From NCBI GenBank assembly GCA_013400975.1, contig WBMZ01000175.1:199501-263500 (forward strand): a stretch of DNA of 64,000 nt, written 5' to 3'. The first letter of the stretch is position 1. Each line of letters begins with the position of its first letter. Positions 27,690-38,490 of the stretch are shown piece by piece. The notes under the pieces were generated by a model. It was not told the DNA's origin and made no database searches. It saw only the letters and a program-made list of their open reading frames with translations. The position numbers and the translations under genes were made by a program. This DNA comes from Atrichornis clamosus. Its lineage: Eukaryota > Chordata > Aves > Passeriformes > Menuridae.

Positions 27690-28130
27690 GACCTTTTCAA
27701 TTAATTTTAATCAGGTTCATTAGCACTTTTTTTTAATGTGTAAGAAATGGGCAAATACATAACTGAAGAGCCACTTACCTTTTAATGAAGGTAACAAATA
27801 TGCAATTAAAAAAGCTCTGTCTTTCAGCAACTTTGCAGTAAATTAACTTGTTTTGTCATTATTGTGCATGCAGAATGTCACTTACTCTGGAGTTTTGACA
27901 TAAAATTCTATATCATTGGCAGAATTAGTGAGTAACATTAAGAACTAGGAAATTACAATTAGTTCATGAATTAGGTGGGATATACAATGTGTTAATTATT
28001 GAGAGACCAAACTTCATGCAATTAAAATTTAAAATCAAGATAAGAATAATGTATTATTAGGCATCTGAGTATTTAATGAAGTTACAAATGATTACCAAAT
28101 TTTATAAATTAATTCTAAGGTTCCTTGACT
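27690..28130. promoter_or_regulatory. TAAT/ATTA-rich block, candidate conserved non-coding element
   Basis: About a dozen ATTA/TAAT homeodomain cores occur in about 440 bp, including a full TAATTA at 27993-27998. There is no simple-repeat structure and no recognisable transposon. The AT-rich base composition raises chance matches, so this is only a candidate. Confidence 0.25.
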
Positions 28131-28449
28131 ATTCTTAGAAATTTTTGTGCCATGGGACTTAGGCTGCAGTTGTTTGTGAGTAGAATAATAATATGAAACT
28201 CAGAAATTCTATAGGAGGGTTTGCTTTTTGTCAATTCTTTTTGTCAATTCTGTGAAGATGTTTATTAAATGTCTTGCTGCTAGAAAATGTTATACTGATG
28301 CTTCTTCACCAAGAGCTTCACTTCAGATATGAGTTTCACGTTCAACTGCCATATCCAAGAGTTTGCTGTCTGCACGTCAGGAAGCTGCTGGAAGTTTACT
28401 CCTCGTTTAAGGGGTCTTAAAATCAATGGGCTCTTTCCCAAGCAGGCCA

Positions 28450-28490
28450 CATTGTGTCCATGCAAATGTAAATGCAAAGTAAATGCAAAG
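28450..28490 (+). promoter_or_regulatory. SOX-OCT-like composite plus repeated octamer-like motifs
   Basis: CATTGTG (28450-28456, SOX-like), spacer TCC, then ATGCAAAT (28460-28467, a perfect POU octamer). Two ATGCAAAG near-octamers follow within the next 23 bp. The SOX, 3-bp spacer, POU arrangement is the one known from the FGF4 enhancer. Function here is inferred from motifs alone. Confidence 0.3.
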
Positions 28491-31400
28491 AGCAGCTGGC
28501 TGTTGGCTGCAGTGGGACTTGGATCACATCCGTGATATTGCACTGGTCACGCGGCTGCACGTGTAGGTTGGGTAAGTCATGAGGTGAGACCAGCAGGTTG
28601 GCACTTGGCTGTGAACAGCCAGCCCTGCGTCAACCCCATAAACTAACGGTGAAGTAGTCAGGTACACCTGGAATCCTGGGGTCAGCTGGCTCCATCCACT
28701 CCTGCCTTCCAGGGCTTCTTACCTACCCTGCAATGACAATGATTTAATTTCAACAACTTCCACAAAATTGAGTGTATCTCTTGTAAAATCTCCCACTTTC
28801 ATCACACTCTCTTCTTTGTGAGGAGATCTGTAAACTTCAGAGCAGCCTTGCTGGTGAGTTCTTGGATATGAGCCTCAATTTTTGCAACAATTTCTTCGCT
28901 GCAGTGAATTCAATCTGCTCCACTTGTGGATCAGGGCCCCGGGTGATTGTACAGCACTTCCTGTGTGAGTCCAGTTCACATCGGCTCCTCTAGCTGGATG
29001 ATCCCACAGCAGAAAAACCTTGAGAAATTTTCAGCAACGAGAGGTCCTGTGTAAAAGCTGAGGTTTATCTTATTTATTTATTATTTGTGTCATAATGAGC
29101 AGAGTGTGATGGAGAGCTGCAGTTCCAGCACCCCTCGGGGACCCTCAGGAGGACACCTGGTGCTTTCAGCCCATGTTGGTGTCGTGGCAGGTCCCCAGCA
29201 GGCCAAAAAAAATCCATCAGTCCCAGGACAATGCCTCTGTACAGGGAGGCTTCCAGTGTCCCTTTCATCCCCTGGGATGTCACATTTCAGCCCCTAGCAG
29301 TGTCCCCATCCTCCTGGCTCTGCCCAGGCTCCCCTGCTGGCTGTGGGTGTCACCTGCTGGGCCTCTGCTGGGATAAGGCAGTGTGGGTGCTGATTCTGCA
29401 TGCAGCCCACAAAAAAGGCTCTGTGTAAACTATCTTATTTATTTCACTATCCTTTCCCCATTCACCAGGCAAATTATCACATGTGTATTTAGTTTCAATA
29501 AGATAAAAAATTGCCTAATAAAATATTTACTCAGCCTTTGTCCCTGCAAGTGTAAACTCATGTAATTACAGAGCACTCCAGAACCTGTGGCTATAAATCT
29601 CTAGAAATAAAATCCTCAGCACATTGACAGAATAAGGCTCCCACTTACTGTGAAAATGGGAAGCTGGTCCATGCCAAGCTGTTAGATTAACTTAATGTGC
29701 TCCAATTCTTGCTCCTTCCCTCTGCAGTCTTCAGGGAAGGATGTTTATCTCTTCCTACTGCCTGGAGATGGCTGTCATTACCTTTCCATCACAGGCTGGA
29801 GAAGTGATGATCCCACCTTTTTCTCTGAAATCATTGTCTCTGAACCCAATATTGGTTTTTGTTGCTGGCAGTCAGTAGCACCTGGGATGTGCTGTTAGCA
29901 GAAAGGCTGAGGTGTGAGGATGCCCTTGGAAAATTCAAAGTATCCCAGTAGCAAGGCGACTTTATCTCAGCTATTAACAAGGAGCTGGTAGATACTAAGG
30001 TGCCCTAGCCTGATCATCCTGGCACAGGCACTGTGCTGCCAGCAGAGACATGGTGTGTCCAAGCTGCCATTTCCAAAAAAACATTCCTGAGGCTTCAGGG
30101 CTGAATCTCAGCAGGGAGTGGGAACCTGTGCCCTAGGAGGCTGCATGCAAAAGGCAAACTCTCAGCCATGATCTGTTCACTAAATGGGCAGGGGGGAAGA
30201 GAGACTATTATTCTTCATTTTCAATAATGTTTAGGTTGTGGGGCTTTAGCACAGAGGGATCAGAGAAGAAGGGAGCACAAGGAACATAACAACCTCTTTT
30301 GTACCTGTCACTTTCATGTGTGCCTGCTCCCACTCTGGCACAGCACCAGAGTCTTTGAAACACAGAAGAGGGTAAGGAGTATATTTTGAAGGAACTTTTA
30401 ATTAAGTCTGCCCTTGGGCTACTGAGCAGAGAAAGGTGGGAGTGCCTGTGGCTGTTTTTAAAGGGTTCCTCTACAAAGGCAATTTTTTTCTCAGGCTATC
30501 ACAAGTCTAGGATTGGGGAAAAAAAACCCCAAGCAGGTAACTTCTCTAACTCAGCAGGTAACCTAACCCACCAGTCCCTGAAAAAGCACAGCAATGCAGG
30601 CTTTTTACTTCCCAAACTAATTACTTGAGTAAAACACTGCTTGGAAGCAAACCAGGTATCAACATTGCATCCAGCATTGTCACTCCAACCACAGCAGCCT
30701 GCAAACACACAATAGGGGAAAGCAGGGAGTGAGGAAAATGTTCTTTACTGCTGGCTCTGTAGAGAATCAGGGTGACCCCCAGAAAGCCCTTCACAGAAAT
30801 GGGGGAGCAACCCAATCCTTCAGGAAGTCATGGCCCAGGGTCCCCCTTTGAGAACGAGGGGGATCTTCCTGATGGAAAGCCTATTTGCTTTTTCTTCTTA
30901 GCTGGGCAGAACACCACAAAACACAGGCTTTCCTTTACCCAGTATATTTTCTGTCTGAAAACATTTTATTGACAAAAAGTCCCTAATAAGATCTGCTACG
31001 AGCTCCTGCAGAAGGTGACTTGAGGTAACCATAGCTGGAAGTGGTAGGAGGAAGGAATTCCTTCAGTTAAAAACAGCAGTCAAGCACCAGCTAAGCTCTG
31101 TCATGGTTGTGTTTATGGAAAGGAGGCTTCTGTATCAGCCTGGGTGTTCACGTGGCTCTTTGTGTGAACCTCTGAGCTTCATCTCAGAAACCAGTTCACC
31201 CCAGGGGTCTGCAGTGCCACTTTTGCAATGGTGCATGCTGACATGAAACACATCCACATGTGGACATGCCACAGAGCCTGTCTGCTACGGAGCCAGGCTG
31301 AGCTGAGCACTCACACTCTGGTGATGGAACTTCATTTCCAGCCCAGAAGGGTAACCACGGATGGCAGCTGGCACTTACAGATGTATCTCAGTCTTAGATC

Positions 31401-31969
31401 TCCTTCATTCCTCTTTCATCCATTTCTCCCTCACTTTCTCTTCATGTTGGTGCCTCAAGAAAACTGCCTCCTTCTATGCAGCTGGCATGGCAGAATTGCA
31501 TTCCAGAGAGTTCAGTCTTTAAAAGCAGAACAAACTTTCTGTTCCTCGCTGCCTGGCACTCCTATTCCCAGTCTCCAAGTGCAGATGATGTTTTTGTTGC
31601 AACCAGTGCTCTTCCAGCACCCATGAGTGGTGAGAGCCCTGCCCTGGGGGCTGTCACATGCACACATGCATCCACAGCTTTAAAAAAGGATCACAGCAAC
31701 CTAAAATAAGTGACTGAAGGTCTGATTTTTAAGGTCTGGTTTTCTTCCCGTTTCTTCCCAGTCTTAATAAAAAGCAAACATCCCCTTTGGCAAGTTATAT
31801 TCACGAAGCAAATTTAATTTTAAAAAAGGCCAGCTTCAGATTCGCCCAGGCAGCATTAACTCACCACTAACGCTTCCATCAGATGCCACCCTGTGGCTGG
31901 AAAACGCCTTTCCCAGCTGGTGTTGGAAGGGAGGGCTCCAGTGCCCCTGGAATTGCCACATCCCAGCGC

Positions 31970-32110
31970 TGTGGGGCAGGACGTGGGCTGGGATCCCGCG
32001 CCACGGGCAGGTGTGTCCTGTCCCGTGCGTGCGAGAGCGTGACGCCACTGCCGTGACGTCTGGAACGTTCCTGCCTGGGGAAAACGGCGCTGGCTGCGGC
32101 CCAGGGGTCT
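31970..32110. promoter_or_regulatory. Small CpG-rich patch with a CRE-like site
   Basis: CpG-dense sequence (GGATCCCGCGCCACGGGC, GTGCGTGCGAGAGCGTGACG) contains TGACGTCT at 32054-32061, one base off the palindromic CRE TGACGTCA. The promoter or enhancer role is inference. Confidence 0.35.
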
Positions 32111-34973
32111 TTAATAGAGACACAACATGGATGTGGGGATGCTTGTGTGTGATTATACACAACCTACAGGGCCATTTACCATATGGGAGCACTTGGAGCC
32201 CTTTGATCCTTCTCACCCATAAAACTGGGCTGGAGGGCGCGGGCGTGGGAGAGCGGGGTCACAGAGGGGCTCACTGTCATTCCAGTGAAGGCCAGGGCTA
32301 GGCCTGTATTTTCTCATTTCCCATGAGTGTTCAGGAAGGAGATTTCCCAGCATGGCTGGAAGAAATCAGGAGAGCACTGCTGGTGTCCTCTGGAGCCCAG
32401 CTCAGAGGCCTTTGTGGGCAAACCGGAGAGGTGCTCCGGGGAGGTTTGCTGGGGCCATGCACTCACTTCCTCCAGGAGGGACCCTCTTCCCTGCACCCCC
32501 CAGTTCTGGAGAGGGAACTCCTCATTCATAACACAGCATGGATTGGGAAGCCTTGGCTGACGAAAGTCTGTGGTGCAGGTTGTTGTTGGTAGTAGCTGAA
32601 AGTGGGGGGAAGCCCACCTGCACCCCAGACCCTCTGCCAGCCAAGTGCCAGCACAGGAACGCCAGGATGCCATGGGCCAGCACAGGAACCAGGGCAGCTG
32701 CACTGCCAGTCTCCAACACCTTTTTGGGAAGGTCTCAGCTTGCCCTTACAGTCCTTCCTGTTCGTCATCTGCTTCACCTGCACCTGTGATCCTGGTACAC
32801 GTGTAAACAGGGCAGGGCTAGGAAGTAGCTGCTCACAGATTTCAATGGGGCTTCATCATAGCAATGCCTATTTTTTTGTGCTTTCCACAGTTTCCTGACC
32901 GGATGATGCCAAAACTATAGGAAACGGAATTGCATGCTACAAATGCTACACAGACGCAGTTATTTCTTTTCTTTTTCAGTTCTGGGGAAAAAAAGTCACT
33001 TTTCAAAGGCAGCTGGGAATTTAGTTGTATTTTCCATAGTCTGGAGGGCATCGGGTTGTGATTCCCCAGCCTGAGTTTATTTCTGACTCTACCACTGAGG
33101 TGTGAGTAACCCTGACCAGACTACTTGGCCCCTCTGACTTGGTTTCTTCTTTTCTCTTTTATTTTCCCGCAGTATAAATTCCTTGAGGTAAGAGCTGCTT
33201 GTAAGTTTGCATTCATGGAGTGTGTCATGCAAGGAAGGAGAGTGCTGGGCCGAAGTAAAAGCACTGAGGAAACACTGCAAACAGTGTGACGAAAACAGTC
33301 AACTGCTTGTGTTGCCAAAGACAAAACTTGTCTGACCTCCTTGCTGACCAGATAAAACCAAACCTGAATTCCAGCTGAGCCTCCCGACAGTCCAGATCTG
33401 GGCTTGCCTCAAAAGCTGCTCCAGACCTCATGGCAGCCCTGCCATGCCCCTACTGTCCCTGCACCTGGACCCTGGGGACCTTCAGGGACAGCGCAGCATC
33501 ACAAATCCTCGTGCTCAGAGGCTTTCCTCCATCTTCCAGGCCCACTGACAAGCATTTGTTTGCAGAGGAAAATCCAGCGAGGGAACGCTGGTGAAGGATA
33601 AGGGTCTCTTTGTGCCATTTTCTCACCCACACTCACCCCTGCAGTCCTGCTGAAGCTGAGGGAGATTTCTGAGTGCAGAACCACCTGCCTGAGTGCTCAA
33701 ATGTTTTAAGGAATTTTGCACACATGGGCCCATGCTAGTGAATCTCCCCAGAGCCATTTGTTCTGCCCTCCCTGTTGCTAAAACATGAGAAAAGACAGCA
33801 CTCTGCCTGCACGCAGTGGTGTCAACCCAACCTCCCCCCTCAGTAAATCCACACCACCCAACAGGTACTTGTAAACTCCTTCCATCCATCCTACACGGAC
33901 AGCACTGCTTGATTTAAACTTCTCCCATTTCTCCATCTTGGGGGTTTTTTTCCAGACTGTTTGAGCCACAAAACTGGCCAACACACACAGCTGGGAAACA
34001 CACTGCAGCACAAAGAAAAAATAATAAAGGCTGGGAGGAGTTCTTTTCCCCTCTACAGAACTGTAATTGGGTCTTCTCTTTTTATTTTTTTTAAGCTCAG
34101 TTGGGGTATGAACTCCTTAATCTTAGTTTGACTTATGGGAAAGGGAGGGCATTAGCATATTTATAAAAATTTACCTTGTTCTGAAACTGTAGACATGCTT
34201 CACCTTATAATTTCATGATTAGTGTCATTTCATCATAGGGGAAAAGCCACTTTTTCTATCCAGCGGCACAAACCGAATACAAATCAAACACATGCTTTCT
34301 GGAATTATTCACACAATGTTTTCAAAAATCGACATAGTTCAATAGTTGAGCAATAAATTTTCTTACTAATGAGACACTAAAAAATGTTTTTGATGTTACG
34401 CCCAGGGAGAACTAGTTATTGCAGATTTATAGGCAATCTGTGCAAAGACTGTCCTTTGCTTCCAATGAGTTTCTAATTTTGATTTGATGATATCCAGCTG
34501 CAGAGATTTGGCCATGATATTATATAACTTGAGATATCACATCTATACAGTATTTTCTTCACCCTCAATGACTGGCCTTTTCATACACAAGCTGGACTGC
34601 AGCATGCCATGGTTTCCCTGTGCAGACAGTCATGGTGTGTTGTGTTTATGGATCCCTCTAAGGAGAGTGTGTAGTTACAGTCTGTGCATCTCATAACTCT
34701 CTGAAATACAGGAGGCAAATTTAAATTTTTACTGGAAACTCAGCTTTTCCTTTCAGTTCCTCCTGCTCTCTCCATGGCTGGGAGCTCAGAGCAGGTCTGG
34801 GGGTGGGCAGTCATGCACTGAAGACCTTGCAGACAGAATTTTGTGGCTCCCTTTGTTCCAAGAATTTCTTCCAGCTTTAGGCTCGAGCTAAGCCAGTCAG
34901 GTTTGTCCAACCCAGGGGCAGCCACCACCCCAAGGACTGAAGTCACCGTAACCCACTCCCACACAGAGGAAGG

Positions 34974-35015
34974 GTCAGAACAGTCAGTGACGGACAGTCA
35001 CTGACCCCTTCTGAC
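34974..35015. other. Two-tier inverted repeat (hairpin)
   Basis: The inner arms GTCAGTGAC and GTCACTGAC (9 bp, loop GGACA) are nested within outer arms GTCAGA and TCTGAC, separated by small internal bulges of 3 and 4 nt. The total span is 42 bp. Confidence 0.65.
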
Positions 35016-35429
35016 ACCACTTTATCAACAAGAAGCCCGAGAGGGAGGGTTTCCCAGTTCAGGCCCGGAATATTTTCTCCTCTTGGTGAAGGCAGAGCAG
35101 TGTATTCAGTGAAGGTGGCCACCAATGCATTAATTCCCTGGGAGCAACCATCAGTGGGCCACGCAGGGGTTTATCCCCGTGACCTGGTTGAGACCCTGCT
35201 GAAGGCGAACTCAGATCTTCCCTGGGGACATTTTTAATCTGAAGTAAACCGAGCGGTGCCGGCATTGATGCTGCTGGCAAGCCCCCTTCCCTAGGAAATG
35301 AGGGAATGTGGTATCTCTCAAAGGGTAATAACAAGGCTCCTTGCCTGGATACAAGAACGATGAGTGCTTCAGAAGTGCTGATGATTAAGGCCCGTGTTTA
35401 GGACGCTTGGAAGAAGTGGTCTCCAAAAC

Positions 35430-35640
35430 GAAACAGCCACAAGCCAGTTTGCTCCGCCGCTCGCCCGCCTTCCGCCCACATGGCTGCCATGTGGGGAGGC
35501 CACAGCGAGCCCGGGCCAGCATTCCTGGCAGGAGACTCCCACTCCAGCTGTGCCTGAGCACGCAGGGGCTGCCCGTGTGGGACCTGCCGGGCACCCAGCG
35601 CGGCCGGCTGCTGCGCGGGACGAGAGCCCAGGGGTAGCCC
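35430..35640. promoter_or_regulatory. CpG-island-like GC-rich patch
   Basis: This short segment is GC-rich and unusually dense in CpG for the window (CTCCGCCGCTCGCCCGCC, AGCGAGCCCGGG, CAGCGCGGCCGGCTGCTGCG). No gene start is recognisable beside it. ORFs on both strands here are explained by the low stop-codon frequency of GC-rich DNA. It could be an orphan CpG island, an enhancer, or the first exon of an unannotated transcript. Confidence 0.5.
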
Positions 35641-38121
35641 AGCACATCAGGAGCACTGTTATTGTTTCTTAAATCCTTTTCTAGGAAGTCTGCAACTTGA
35701 GCACGCTGCCAGTAACTCACAGGCTTGGCTTCTGGCGGAAGACAATAAGACAGTGCTGCGTTGTGCTGAATGGCTGCAAACAAAGGCTATTTTTTGCTTG
35801 AACAAACATTTCCAGCTTGAAAAGTGTGATGAGGAGTCTGTGGCCACCCTAAGTAGTATTAAATTAACTGATAACTCACAAACACTTGAGTCAGTTACCC
35901 TTCTAAAGGGCTGCAGGAAGTACACCCATGGCAGGGACTGCAAATGCCTTCGGCAGGCACTCTCTGGGAATGAGGCAGAGCCATCCCCTCGTTCCTCACA
36001 TGCCATGCATATGCATAATTCCATCTAAATCACAGGTCTGAGGAACATAGAAGCACTACACAAAGTTAAAAGTTCACAGTATCACATTCGGAATGACATC
36101 TTATTCCCAGCTTTCAGTAAGCACGTTACACATTGAAGAGCTGCCATTCTTTTTTTTCCATAACCCAAGGTTTTGGTCCCCTCCTCCTCACATGCACCTT
36201 CTCGTCACATTTCTATCTCCAAATTCACTTCTGATGCAAATGATGTCAATGGCACTTCACAAACATACGCAGAAAACGCAGCCAGATGTCTTCCTTGGAC
36301 TTCAGGAAGGCAGAGAAGTGTCAGAATTGAATCTGGATTGCTATGATGTTGCCAAAAATAGTTTCTGCACTCACTCTGTGTCTGTGAAGATGGGTCTCAA
36401 GGCCAAACACCGAAATTAGCCTCCATATCAACATTTTACTGTCACTTTCATCGCCACGCCAATAGATTAGTTAAAATAACATCGTTTACTGGCATGGAGT
36501 GTTATTGCAAACAGATGTCATTGTTAGGATAAAGACGAGTTCTACTATTTCGTCCAGGAATTTATTCATGGAAATTTTGATTTTTCTCATTGAAATAAGA
36601 AACAGTTTTCAGTCTTTGAATCTTTCACCCCTCAAAAACACATTAAGGTGGGTTGTTGGGGGGGTTTTGTTGTTTCTCTCTCCAATAAAGAGGAAAACAA
36701 CATTTTGCTTGACACAGCATAATTCTAGTTATTTTCAGTTAAATGTTTTCCTCCAGTGAAAGGCAAATTTTAGTTGGAAAAATATCTATGATCAGCTCTA
36801 ATTTCCTGCATATTTTTTATAATTATATCTAATTGCATACGGTTTTCTTCAACTCTTCCTCACCTGGAGTTGAATAATTCTAGTCTCAAATATATTCATG
36901 TTTTTCCATATGGCCAGTCATTGAGCCACCTTCTCTGTGTTGGTCAGATAAAACTGGGCTTTTATTCGTAATGTTTGGGTTTTGTTGCCTTCCTTTGTTA
37001 TGAAGGGAGTATGTATGGATAATGGATACACATTTGACTTCATTCATTAGACAGGAATATGAAACAGTGCAGTGTAATGAGATCAGCCTCCAGAACACAG
37101 CAGCTCAGGAGGCATAAAACAAGAGTGCACCAGGCAGAAATCTGAAATCTCAGTCCTGCTGGAATAAGAGGCACTGCTCTGGTTGACTTCAGCGAGGATT
37201 CTAGGATTTCATCCCAAGAATTTAATAATGCCGCAATTCCAAGTAAGTTCAAGCAGAAATGCATGCTCACTGGCATAGCACAAGGCTCTCAGTCCTACCC
37301 AAACAAAAGCCTATGCATTTCAGTAAAAGAATTTTGAGTCCCTACGTTTTATTTATTTAATCTGCTTACAACATATTAAATATTAAAAGCTACATTGTAA
37401 TAGATTCTATGTACCTCTGAGAAATAACCGTAAAAATCACCCAACACACAAAAAATGCAGTAGTGGCCAATTTGTATTCTTACTCATTCTGCTCCAGAGG
37501 AGAGAGCAGCAAATCACACCATGTTTGGCAACTAGTTTCACATAATATGTTGACTCATTGCTGCTCTCTGGATCTATGTATTCCTTACACCATGACTAAT
37601 AGGTTGTACAAAAATTCTGTATGAAACTTGCAGTGTCCCCATTTCATGAGCTCTAGTGCCAAGATGGAAATTCCCAGCACTTCCACACAGCCCTGGCCTC
37701 TGGTCCTGCTCACATCAATGGAAAAGTTCCTTTAGACCTCAGTAATAGAGAGTCAATCACTAAAATAAAAATCCTCAGGAGTAAAACCTTCCCATAATCT
37801 GTTTTTAAAGTCCATTATCTTGAGTCTTCTCACAGCATGTGAGAATGGACCCTGGCAAGAAAAGACACCTTTGTAAGGTAAGATAAATGTTTAGCTTGGG
37901 AAAAATTGGAAGAGGTTATATTAACAACCCTAGAGTGCACACAAAGTCAACTCAACCCCTGGAAAATCCCAAGCAGATCTCTGGGCACTCACAAAGAGCC
38001 TGGAGGGTGCAGCAGCTGGGCAGAAGTGAGGTAGAAATCCCCACACCCCTGGAGCCGGCAGGCGCCCAGGTACCCTGGAAAACACTGGACTAGATCAGCC
38101 TGACTGCAAAGGTGCACAAAG

Positions 38122-38490
38122 CACAGAAGGACAGAATGCTTGGAGTTTGAAGGGACCTCTGCAGAGCATCTGGTCCAACCCGTGTGCTAAAGCAGGTTCA
38201 CCTCCAGCAGATGACACAGGATTGCCCCCAGGTGGGCTGGGAATATCCCCAGGGAGGGAGACTCCACAACCTCTCTGGGCAGTCTGTTCTAGTGCTCAGT
38301 TACCCTCACAGCAAAGAAGTTTTTCTTCATATTCAGATGAAACTGTGTTTCATTTTGTGCCCACTCAGTCCCTTCTTCTCCAGGCTAAACAGCCCCAGCT
38401 CCCTCAGCCTTTCCTCATAAGAGAGATGCTCCAGTTCCCACACCCTCCTCGAAGCCCTGCACTGGACCCTCTCCAGTAGTTCTTTGTCTG
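38122..38490 (-). mobile_element. CR1 LINE 3' fragment (antisense), about 370 bp
   Basis: It begins with two CACAGAA/GACAGAA units and continues with GGAGTTTGAAGGGACCTCT, GGTCCAACCC, CACAACCTCTCTGGGCAG, CTTCTTCTCCAGGCTAAACA, GCCCCAGCTCCCTCAGCC and GGACCCTCTCCAGTAGTTC, in the order of an antisense CR1 3' end. By eye it belongs to the same CR1 group as the copy at 18637-19050: both share the GGAGTTTGAAGG start and the GCTAA(A/C)(A/G)CAGGTTCACCT segment. The two are separate insertions with different flanks. Confidence 0.9.

Larger units (their letters stand above)
19051..38121. other. Long non-coding stretch
   Basis: About 19 kb with no convincing coding exon. Contents are one CTCF-like motif, one (GT)n, the TAAT-rich block and SOX-OCT-like site near 28 kb, two CpG-rich patches, and the 35.0-kb hairpin. 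The several overlapping ORFs at 27.0-27.6 kb lie in GC-richer sequence and conflict with one another across frames and strands. Confidence 0.55.

Noticed and set aside
35385..35783. 132-codon minus-strand ORF in the CpG-rich patch
   Set aside because: GC-rich DNA lacks stop codons by composition. Equally open frames exist on the opposite strand and the protein resembles nothing known.
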